Of a DNA stretch of 6,844 nt, positions 1 to 5,373 are shown one piece after another. Numbering within the stretch: the first letter of the stretch is position 1; each line of letters starts with the position of its first letter. The notes beneath the pieces are model-generated. The model had not been told where the DNA came from. It did not search any database and was given only the letters and a program-made list of their open reading frames with translations. The DNA comes from an uncultured Planctomycetaceae bacterium. GTDB taxonomy: Bacteria > Planctomycetota > Planctomycetia > Pirellulales > UBA1268. Location: contig CALCGM010000624.1 of NCBI GenBank assembly GCA_937900985.1, positions 1-6,844 on the forward strand, read 5' to 3'. Made by a program: the position numbers and the translations under genes.

Positions 1-327
1 CAGATCGACCTGCCGCCGGAAATCCGCACGATGGCGATGCAGGCCCAGGAGATGGTCAAGGAGTCGTTGGATGCTGTGGTCAACGGCGACCCGGCGCTCG
101 CGCGGCACGTCCGCGAGCAGGACGATGCCGTCGACGAGGGCCGGCAGCGGATCCGTGAACGGGTGCTCCGTGGCATCACGGAAACGCCAGAAATCGCCGA
201 GAGCCTGATGCGGATCAACTCGGTCTCAAAGCACATCGAACGGCTCGCCGACATGGCCACCAACATCGCCGAGGACGTGATCTACATGGTTGAAGGTGAG
301 ATCGTCCGTCATCGCGCGACCGACTGA
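1..327 (+). CDS. phoU: Phosphate signalling complex protein PhoU, C-terminal part (5' truncated by window edge)
   Basis: The reading frame is open from the first base and gives 108 residues up to the TGA at 325-327; the start codon lies outside the window. The decisive signature is in residues 78-104, where HIERLADMATNIAEDVIY followed by MVEGEIVRH matches the conserved end of PhoU. It contains the metal-binding ExxxD pattern (E80, D84) and the NIAED stretch in the last helix of the second three-helix bundle. The usual GDHATNIAE is ADMATNIAE here, a minor change. In known PhoU proteins this helical regulator works at the cytoplasmic face of the Pst phosphate transporter and the PhoR kinase, repressing the Pho response and limiting phosphate uptake. 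A pst operon is therefore expected just upstream, but I cannot see it. The family is about 220 residues, so roughly half is missing. Confidence 0.93.
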   Translation, partial: QIDLPPEIRTMAMQAQEMVKESLDAVVNGDPALARHVREQDDAVDEGRQRIRERVLRGITETPEIAESLMRINSVSKHIERLADMATNIAEDVIYMVEGEIVRHRATD

Positions 328-363
328 TGCCGGCGGCTGACCTCAAGACACACCTGCCACTTC

Positions 364-368
364 AGGAG
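364..368 (+). promoter_or_regulatory. Ribosome binding site AGGAG deciding the start of the gene at 375
   Basis: AGGAG lies six bases before the ATG at 375. The frame also has an ATG at 327 that overlaps the phoU stop by one base (TGATG). Using that start would place 16 extra residues before the signal peptide and make its n-region unusually long, so the start at 375 is preferred. Confidence 0.7.
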
Positions 369-374
369 CGTGGA

Positions 375-1826
375 ATGGACAACGCCCGATTGACTGTCTC
401 TGCGACCGGCCTCCCACAGCCTGCTCGCCGAGCTTGGCCTGTCCGCTGGCTGCTGGGCGTGGTGCCCGCCCTTCTCGCTGTCGCCCTGCCATCGCCAGTC
501 GTCGCTGAAGACAGCGTGGGGGTGCTCGTCACTGGTCCGTTGGCGGCGACGGTCGGTGAGAAACTGAGCTTTGAGGTGGAACTGGTCAATCGTTCGGGCA
601 CGGCCCTGAGCGGCCTGAGGATCATCGACTACTTCGACGCCGGCTTTCGGCATGAGGCGTCGCAAAGCCCGATCGAGCAGAAGGGCACCATCGATCTGGC
701 CGCGGGGACCTCACGACGGCTCACCCTTGAGTTCACTGCCGCCAATCTCGGCCGGCAGTGCCATCGCGTCGAGATCCTCGATCGTGAGCATCAGTTTGTC
801 GGCGGGGCCACCGCCTGCATTGAGGTGTCGGCACCGCCTCCTCCAGCGAGCGGCACCGCCGCGGCGGCCTCGCCACCGCCCGCGGCTCCACCAGCGGCCT
901 CCGCATCGCCACCGCCCGCCGTCGAGTCGCCAGCCAGTCCTCCTGCCGCAGCAGTGGCCCCTCCGTCGGTGATGACGCCACCTCCCATCATCTCGCCTGG
1001 TCCGCCAGGCCTGCTGTCGCCAAGCCCGGCAGCTGCGGGCTCATCGACCGCTGCCGCCCCTGCCGCCGCCTCGCTTGAGATGGAGATCACAGGGCCCACC
1101 GAGCGAAAGCCGGGCGGGCTCGCGGAGTTTATCGCCACCGTCCACAACACCGGGCAGGTGGCCTCGTCCGGTGGCACCCTGGAGCTCTCGTGGGACCGTG
1201 GCTTTATCGCCGCAGAGGCCTCCGACGGCTACGAGATGGGCAGCGACAAGGTCAGCTGGCAGCTGCCCGCGGTTGAGCCCTCCGGCAAGCTCCGTCGCCA
1301 GATCAACCTACGGCTCCCGGCATCCCCTCCGGCAGCGCTCGCGTTTCGCCAGCCCAGGCTTTGTGTCCGCGGCGTTCTCTCAGGAGTCGTCGGTGGAGTG
1401 TTGGTCGCCGACGAATGCTGCGTCGGCATTGCGGCTGACGAGCCCGCGCGACGGACCATGGCTGATGCGGGCCTGCGGATCACGCTCGCCGACTGCGACG
1501 ACCCGATTCAGGTTGGCAGCAGCACCACGCTGATCTGCACGATCCACAATGACGGGGCGAGCCCCAGCGGCCTGCTCAGCGCCACGATCACCCTCCCCGA
1601 ACAGGCGAGGCTCGTGGGGGATCCGACACCATCCCGCGTGCGAATCGACGGCAGGACGGTGATCTTTGACGGCCTTCCCTCCCTCGCGCCCGGTGCCGCG
1701 GCCACCCTCGAACTCGCTGTGCGGCTCCCCGCTGCTGGCCGCTGGAAGAGCGAGGCGGTCCTCACCGGAGATGACGTCTCCGGTTCGAGCGTGGCGTCTG
1801 CCGAAACGACCGCCCTCAATCCATAG
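375..1826 (+). CDS. Exported protein with DUF11/CARDB-like Ig-fold domains and a Pro/Ala-rich linker
   Basis: The protein has 483 residues from the ATG with a good AGGAG site. Residues 1-44 look like a Sec signal peptide: twin Arg at 19-20, hydrophobic core LLGVVPALLAVALP, and cleavage after VVA. Three beta-rich segments follow: about 47-152, 235-355 and 366-483. The second and third carry typical DUF11/CARDB features: a start like MEITGP or LRITLADC, then ATVHNTGQ or CTIHNDGASPSG, then a closing strand such as LAPGAAATLELAVRL. A low-complexity linker (about 153-232) separates the first from the others. There is no visible C-terminal anchor or lipobox, so a soluble periplasmic or surface location is inferred. 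Several cysteines (129, 148, 330, 348, 349, 374, 388) could form disulphides. Such domains usually act as adhesion or scaffold modules; no enzymatic motif is seen. It starts 47 bases after phoU and is probably co-transcribed. The specific function is unknown. Confidence 0.8.
   Translation: MDNARLTVSATGLPQPARRAWPVRWLLGVVPALLAVALPSPVVAEDSVGVLVTGPLAATVGEKLSFEVELVNRSGTALSGLRIIDYFDAGFRHEASQSPIEQKGTIDLAAGTSRRLTLEFTAANLGRQCHRVEILDREHQFVGGATACIEVSAPPPPASGTAAAASPPPAAPPAASASPPPAVESPASPPAAAVAPPSVMTPPPIISPGPPGLLSPSPAAAGSSTAAAPAAASLEMEITGPTERKPGGLAEFIATVHNTGQVASSGGTLELSWDRGFIAAEASDGYEMGSDKVSWQLPAVEPSGKLRRQINLRLPASPPAALAFRQPRLCVRGVLSGVVGGVLVADECCVGIAADEPARRTMADAGLRITLADCDDPIQVGSSTTLICTIHNDGASPSGLLSATITLPEQARLVGDPTPSRVRIDGRTVIFDGLPSLAPGAAATLELAVRLPAAGRWKSEAVLTGDDVSGSSVASAETTALNP
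831..1070 (+). other. Pro/Ala/Ser low-complexity linker inside the exported protein
   Basis: Codons 153-232 of the gene at 375 encode almost only Pro, Ala and Ser, with runs such as SPPPAAPPAASASPPP. The composition contrasts with the flanking beta-rich domains and indicates a flexible extracytoplasmic spacer. There is no regular repeat period. Confidence 0.75.
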
Positions 1827-1874
1827 GCTTCGGCCCTTGCTGCCTCGGGCAGGCTGCTGCCTTGCCGGCCGACA

Positions 1875-1900
1875 CAGCGGGCGGTGCTCGGTGCCCGCTG
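1875..1900. other. Perfect 8-bp inverted repeat in the 195-base spacer 1827-2021
   Basis: CAGCGGGC (1875-1882) and GCCCGCTG (1893-1900) can pair around a 10-base loop. It lies 48 bases after the stop of the upstream gene and could terminate or protect that transcript, but no T-tract follows, so it is not called an intrinsic terminator. A smaller hairpin, CTGCC-TCG-GGCAG, lies at 1840-1852. The rest of the spacer shows no convincing -10/-35 pair, so how the gene at 2022 is transcribed is unclear. Confidence 0.3.
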
Positions 1901-2010
1901 CCGATTGAGATGAACGGCTGGGCGGGTTGTGCCGCGCCGCGTGCCGACGTGGATGCCGCCCCCCTCGCTCTGCCGACGTCGTCTGAGGAGAGGCTCTTTC
2001 TTCTTCGGCC

Positions 2011-2015
2011 GAGGA
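2011..2015 (+). promoter_or_regulatory. Ribosome binding site GAGGA deciding the start of the gene at 2022
   Basis: GAGGA lies six bases before the ATG at 2022. The frame is open further upstream, with a GTG at 1929 and an ATG at 1953. Those extensions encode a Pro/Arg-rich leader with no family resemblance, while the predicted first beta strand begins right after the ATG at 2022. Confidence 0.6.
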
Positions 2016-2021
2016 AACGGC

Positions 2022-3290
2022 ATGCTCGTCTGCTCCGCCAACTGGCTCCTGCCCGACACCAGCCTGACGCTGCCACCAGCGGTCTGCGAGATCGAGGCCT
2101 TTGGACGCGATCTCCACACCCTGGCAGGGCGAGCCGGCTTTCGTCGCGATGGCCGCTATGTGCCCGTTGAGCGGCTCGATCTGGTGCTCGTCGGCGACAT
2201 GCTCGACACGCTCACGAGCAGCCGCTGGCACGCCAGCCTGCGGCCGTGGCACGCCACGCCAGCGGTCGATCAGGTGATGGCCGAAGTCACCCAGTGCTGT
2301 CTTCGTCAGGGCCGTCGGGCGATCGCCTCGCTGCGACGGCTGTGCCGCAGGGGCGTGCGGGTTCCCTCCGCCACCTCACTCGCCCGCCCTTCCGGTGAGC
2401 GGAGTGTCACGGTCCCTGTGCGTGTCGTGATCGTCGCCGGCGACCGCGATCCCTCCGTCGGCCTGAGGGCGTTCGCTGCCTCGGGAGCCCCCGCCTGGCA
2501 GACCGCATCCTGCACCCGGTGGGGCGACCGCGGCGAGGTGTTTGTCACGCACGGGCAGAGCCTCGATCCGGCGGCCGCAACCACCGACACGACAAAACCT
2601 CGCCATCCATCACTCTGCGAGAGCCTCGCGGTCGACCTGATCGGACGATTCATCAGCAGCCTCCAGGAGCACCTCCAGGGAAGCCGCTGGCGACCGCTCG
2701 GACGCCTGCTGGCGGCCGCTCATCCGCTCGAACTCACAGCCGTGCTCTCGGCCTGGATGCGGCGATCTGGTCACCACTGCCACACCCTCCGGGTCAACGA
2801 CCTCTGGAAGCGGTCCATCGCCCGCTGGCACCGCGAGGCCCGTCGCGAACCGCCGCACGTGCTCGGCCTTCCCGTCGACGTGACGGCTCGGCTGGCAGAT
2901 TGGCTGGAACGTTCGCTACAGACCGACGAGCCTGCAACAGCCCCCGTCGATCTCGTGCGATCACTGACGGCCGAGCGTGGTGAGATTCACGCGCGACTGC
3001 AGGCGATGGCTGGCGGGGAAACCGACCTGATCATGCTGGGCCACCTTTCGCCCGCCGAGGTCGCTGCGGCCGCGAACAACGACGCCCTCACCGTCGTCGG
3101 CCTGGGTGGGCAACCGTCTGTCGGCAGGCCCTGCCTTCCGTGCACCGCCGTCTTTGAGCAGGGAGAACATGCGGGATGGCAGACGGCAACCTGCACGGCC
3201 CTGCCGCACAGCCAGGCACACGTCTATGCCCCTCTGATCGTGGGCGGAGCGGGCCCGGCGGGAATCGTGGATGCGGTGCGGGCAGCCTGA
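2022..3290 (+). CDS. Degenerate metallophosphoesterase-like protein (calcineurin-like fold, probable pseudoenzyme)
   Basis: The protein has 422 residues, with no signal peptide or membrane segment, so it is probably cytoplasmic. It follows the order of the calcineurin-like phosphoesterase motifs but imperfectly. An N-terminal strand ends in SANWLL (5-10), where SDxHL is expected. LVGDMLD (56-62) matches GDxxD. VAGDRD (138-143) sits at the GNHD position, VTHGQSLDP (175-183) at the H-containing strand, and MLGHLS (338-343) at GHxH. Neighbouring text, such as SSRW followed by RPW after motif 2 and PSLCESLAVDLIGRF after motif 4, resembles a phosphoesterase subgroup I know from planctomycetes with HGDxYDP and SSLGDAIVxELLNRF motifs; this is from memory, not a search. 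Lost residues are the motif 1 Asp and His, the motif 3 His (now Arg) and the last His of motif 5 (now Ser). A mostly helical insert (about 215-330) contains HHCH (251-254), and CLPC occurs at 371-374. Substrate and activity are unknown; it may be regulatory or structural. Confidence 0.62.
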   Translation: MLVCSANWLLPDTSLTLPPAVCEIEAFGRDLHTLAGRAGFRRDGRYVPVERLDLVLVGDMLDTLTSSRWHASLRPWHATPAVDQVMAEVTQCCLRQGRRAIASLRRLCRRGVRVPSATSLARPSGERSVTVPVRVVIVAGDRDPSVGLRAFAASGAPAWQTASCTRWGDRGEVFVTHGQSLDPAAATTDTTKPRHPSLCESLAVDLIGRFISSLQEHLQGSRWRPLGRLLAAAHPLELTAVLSAWMRRSGHHCHTLRVNDLWKRSIARWHREARREPPHVLGLPVDVTARLADWLERSLQTDEPATAPVDLVRSLTAERGEIHARLQAMAGGETDLIMLGHLSPAEVAAAANNDALTVVGLGGQPSVGRPCLPCTAVFEQGEHAGWQTATCTALPHSQAHVYAPLIVGGAGPAGIVDAVRAA

Positions 3291-3319
3291 GCCGCCACGC
3301 TCACGACTGCGGCATGTGC

Positions 3320-3325
3320 TATTTT
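3320..3325 (+). promoter_or_regulatory. Candidate -10 element TATTTT for cutA
   Basis: TATTTT is preceded by TGTGC and lies in the 42-base gap between the upstream stop and the cutA start, an AT-rich island in GC-rich DNA. No good -35 hexamer is visible 16-18 bases upstream. A start of transcription about seven bases downstream would fall at or next to the ATG at 3333. No Shine-Dalgarno sequence is present there, which together suggest a leaderless transcript. Confidence 0.35.
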
Positions 3326-3332
3326 GCCCGCC

Positions 3333-4091
3333 ATGAAACTCCGGCAGATCTCCCAGCTGACCACCACCTGCAGCGACCGTGCGGCCGCTGAACGATTGGT
3401 TGCCAGCGTCGTCGAAAAAAGGCTCGCTGCCTGCGGGCAGATCGACCCAATCGTGCACAGCCGCTATTACTGGCAGGGCGGCGTGGAGACCGGCACAGAG
3501 TGCCGCTGCACCTTCAAGACATCGCTGGCCCTGGCGGAGGCCTGCGGCGACGTCATTCTCGCCGAGCATGCCTACGAGACACCGGAGCTGATCGTGACCA
3601 CGGTGTCGGCCTCAGAGGCCTACGCCGAGTGGATTGAGGCCAACGTCGTGTCGCCAGCAACCCGCTACCGCTTCGATATTCGGCTGCATCACCGCCCGCC
3701 CGCTGCGGTGGACGGACCGGCCATCGAAGCTGCGGGCGACCGCCTCGCCACCATCGCCGTCTCCGCCGGCAGCCAGGCGGAGCCGATGAGGATCTCGTTT
3801 GATGCGGCCCTGGAGGCCATCGGCAGGCTGCCAGGCTGTTTCATCGAGCCCGATGGCGCCATCCTCTGGGCGGGCAGCGATCCCCACGGCCGCTGGCAGG
3901 TCGACGGAAACCTCTACGATCGGGGTGGCCAGGTCGTGTTTGCCACGCTGGCTGGCAGCTGCCCCGAAGCCGAGTTTGACCGGCTCCTTGCCTGCTTCGG
4001 CTGGCCCGAAGAGCCGGTGATGATGGAACTCGTGCGGGCGGCGGCGTTTGTGGAGGAGGAGGTTTTTCGCCGGCACGCATCGCGTCGCTGA
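3333..4091 (+). CDS. cutA: CutA divalent-ion tolerance family protein with an unrecognised C-terminal domain
   Basis: The protein has 252 residues. Residues 1-107 are CutA: a first strand LRQISQLTTT, then VVEKRLAACGQIDPI (26-40), SRYYWQGGVE (43-52), TFKTSLA (60-66) and HAYETPELIVTTVS (79-92), matching the family's RLAACVN, YxWxGxVE, IKT and HPYEVPEI motifs. CutA proteins are small trimers of about 105-115 residues linked to copper and other divalent-metal tolerance; their biochemical role is still debated. This one is more than twice the usual length. After a linker (108-150), residues about 152-248 form a second domain with the distinctive HGRWQVDGNLYDRGGQVVF (185-203) and FDRLLACFGWP (215-225), ending in an acidic helix. 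I do not recognise it. The start is ATG 3333; a TTG three codons earlier is less likely. There is no Shine-Dalgarno sequence, so leaderless translation is plausible. The gene appears to have its own promoter. Confidence 0.85.
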   Translation: MKLRQISQLTTTCSDRAAAERLVASVVEKRLAACGQIDPIVHSRYYWQGGVETGTECRCTFKTSLALAEACGDVILAEHAYETPELIVTTVSASEAYAEWIEANVVSPATRYRFDIRLHHRPPAAVDGPAIEAAGDRLATIAVSAGSQAEPMRISFDAALEAIGRLPGCFIEPDGAILWAGSDPHGRWQVDGNLYDRGGQVVFATLAGSCPEAEFDRLLACFGWPEEPVMMELVRAAAFVEEEVFRRHASRR

Positions 4092-4093
4092 GG

Positions 4094-4139
4094 CCTGCTT
4101 TCCACCGCTGGCGGCAGGAAAACTGGCGATCCAGCCTGC
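4094..4139 (+). other. Mutually exclusive short hairpins after cutA
   Basis: GCAGG (4114-4118) can pair with CCTGC upstream (4094-4098) or with CCTGC downstream (4135-4139). The second fold is helped by CTGG-CGAT-CCAG (4123-4134). This lies in the cutA 3' region, upstream of the next promoter. No T-tract follows, so it is recorded as a possible end-of-transcript structure only. Confidence 0.2.
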
Positions 4140-4169
4140 ATGTGGTCGATGAGCCTCACGGGGACGCGT

Positions 4170-4175
4170 TATAGT
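4170..4175 (+). promoter_or_regulatory. Candidate -10 element TATAGT for the TPR/DPF protein gene
   Basis: TATAGT (context GCGT-TATAGT-GA) differs from the sigma-70 -10 consensus by one base. A weak -35 match, TCGATG at 4146-4151, sits 18 bases upstream. Transcription would begin near 4182 and give a leader of about 37 bases before the ATG at 4219. Confidence 0.5.
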
Positions 4176-4206
4176 GATTGGGGTGACCGTCTGGCTTGTT
4201 CCGACT

Positions 4207-4210
4207 GGAG
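4207..4210 (+). promoter_or_regulatory. Ribosome binding site GGAG deciding the start at 4219
   Basis: GGAG lies eight bases before the ATG at 4219. A GTG at 4174 is in frame, but it overlaps the -10 element and lies upstream of the predicted transcription start, so it cannot be used from this promoter. Confidence 0.6.
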
Positions 4211-4218
4211 ATGGCGAC

Positions 4219-5331
4219 ATGTCTCGGGTTTTGCACGGCTTTCGTTCAGGTCTCTTCTCAGCACGTCGCGTTCGCGTGGTGGCCGGTCCGGCCGCCTGCT
4301 GCCTCGCTGCAGTGATCGGCACCGCCTCGGTCTGTGCCGACACCCCGCTCTCGCGTGACTTCATGGGCTCGGGAATGCACGCCTACCACTCGGGCAGCTT
4401 CCAGCAGAGCATCGACGACCTCACGGCCGCCATCGAGGCTGGCTGTCAGGATCCCCGGGCGTATTACTTCCGTGCCCTCGCCCTGCTCGAGCAGGGCCGT
4501 GAGGACGAAGCAGTCGCCGACATGCAAGAGGGCGCACTGCTGGAATCAGGCGGACCAGGCGGCATCGTGGTCGGCCGCTCGCTCGAACGTGTTCAGGGTG
4601 GCAACCGGCTGATGCTCGAGCGGTATCGCCGACGCGCCCTGATCGAGCAGCAGGCCCGCGACCAGCGTCGGATCGAACAGCGCTACACCGACCTGATCGA
4701 AAGCGAACCGGAACGGCTTCGCCAGCGGCGGCCCACGGCAGCCAGCTCGCCTGGAGCCGTGACAACACCGCCCGCCGATCCTGTCACGCCGGCCCCGGCC
4801 CCGTCCACGCCTCCCGCGAGCTCGAATGATCCTTTCGCCCCCTCCGCTCCGCCGGCTGGCACGAACGCTCCAGGCGGTGACGATCCGTTTGGGGCTTCGG
4901 GCGACGATCCGTTTGGTGGCACCACGCCGCCAGCTGGTGGCGATCCGTTTGGCGACGATCCGTTTGGTGGGGATGCAGGCAGCGGCGGCGACGATGCCGA
5001 TCCGTTTGCCACGCCGCCGCCGGCCCCTGCGACTCCGCCAGCCGGAGCCACACCCGCCGACGAGAGCGGCGATGGCATGTTCGACGACCCGTTTGGAGAT
5101 GCATCTGCTGCCGCAGACCGCCCACGGGGGAGTGCCGGGGTTGGCGACCAGGTTGATCAGCAGGCCGAGTCGCTCGCTGCGGAAGCCAACGACGTGCGCG
5201 ACCAGCGAGATGAGCAGGAGGAGATGCAGGCGGCTGAAGTCGGCGACTCCCTCGATCAGCGGGACCAGCAGCAGGAGCGAGATGCCGCAGCCGGCGAGGG
5301 TGGTGCCCTCGTTGAGCCGATCTTTGAGTGA
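4219..5331 (+). CDS. Exported TPR protein with DPFG repeats and an acidic Gln-rich C-terminal repeat
   Basis: The protein has 370 residues. Residues 1-40 look like a Sec signal peptide: basic n-region, core AGPAACCLAAVIGTA, cleavage after SVCA before DTPLS. No proper lipobox is present. Residues about 47-116 fit two TPR-like helical hairpins, with AYHSGSFQQSIDDLTAAIEAG then AYYFRALALLEQGREDEAVADM. A basic helical stretch follows (about 120-175). Then comes a Pro-rich, low-complexity region with seven DPF motifs (about 203-293), mostly as DDPFG. The last part (308-362) is an acidic/Gln-rich, probably helical threefold repeat. TPRs bind other proteins, so an extracytoplasmic scaffold or adaptor role is inferred; no catalytic motif is visible. 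The gene has its own candidate promoter and converges on glmM, with stop codons separated by 42 bases and no clear terminator. The specific function is unknown. Confidence 0.8.
   Translation: MSRVLHGFRSGLFSARRVRVVAGPAACCLAAVIGTASVCADTPLSRDFMGSGMHAYHSGSFQQSIDDLTAAIEAGCQDPRAYYFRALALLEQGREDEAVADMQEGALLESGGPGGIVVGRSLERVQGGNRLMLERYRRRALIEQQARDQRRIEQRYTDLIESEPERLRQRRPTAASSPGAVTTPPADPVTPAPAPSTPPASSNDPFAPSAPPAGTNAPGGDDPFGASGDDPFGGTTPPAGGDPFGDDPFGGDAGSGGDDADPFATPPPAPATPPAGATPADESGDGMFDDPFGDASAAADRPRGSAGVGDQVDQQAESLAAEANDVRDQRDEQEEMQAAEVGDSLDQRDQQQERDAAAGEGGALVEPIFE
4825..5097 (+). repeat. DPF(G) motif repeats
   Basis: There are seven DPF motifs (residues about 203-293 of the TPR protein) in a Gly/Pro/Thr background. 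The DNA word CGATCCGTTTGG occurs in four identical copies (4881-4892, 4905-4916, 4941-4952, 4956-4967). Near-copies lie at 4998-5008 and 5085-5096. Spacing is irregular, from 15 to 129 bases. Six of the seven motif Phe codons are TTT. Confidence 0.85.
5140..5304 (+). repeat. Threefold 18-19 residue acidic/Gln repeat
   Basis: Residues 308-362 divide into three units: VGDQVDQQAESLAAEAND, VRDQRDEQEEMQAAEVGDS and LDQRDQQQERDAAAGEGG. The shared core is DQxDxQ followed by E and then two or three Ala. At the DNA level the units share gaYcagnnngaYnagcag-like text. The pattern suggests a helical or coiled-coil tail. Confidence 0.6.
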
Positions 5332-5373
5332 GGCAAAGCGGCAACCGCCCTCCAGCGAGCGGATGCGGGCCGT

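Noticed and set aside
375..506. Twin-arginine (Tat) export signal from RR at residues 19-20 of the Ig-domain protein
   Set aside because: The context ARRAWPVRW lacks the S/T-R-R-x-F-L-K pattern; an ordinary Sec signal is more likely.
1875..1900. Rho-independent terminator after the exported protein gene
   Set aside because: The stem is perfect but has no following T-tract and a long loop; it is kept only as an inverted repeat.
1380..2252. 290-codon open frame on the minus strand
   Set aside because: It lies opposite two well-supported genes and the spacer, its product is Arg/Ala/Gly-rich without any domain, and long antisense frames are expected at this GC content.
4219..4341. Lipoprotein signal (Cys near the end of the signal peptide of the TPR protein)
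   Set aside because: The residues before Cys39 (ASV) do not fit a lipobox; VCA before Asp fits signal peptidase I better.
3612..4364. 250-codon open frame on the minus strand
   Set aside because: It is antisense to cutA and the start of the TPR gene, has no recognisable motif, and would have to read through two candidate promoters of the opposite strand.
4881..4967. CRISPR-like or regulatory direct repeat (CGATCCGTTTGG copies)
   Set aside because: The repeats are in frame, encode DDPFG, and have irregular short spacing; they are protein-coding repeats.
5332..5373. Bidirectional terminator between the converging TPR and glmM genes
   Set aside because: Only a 4-bp GCGG-CAA-CCGC stem (5338-5348) is present, with no T/A tracts on either side.
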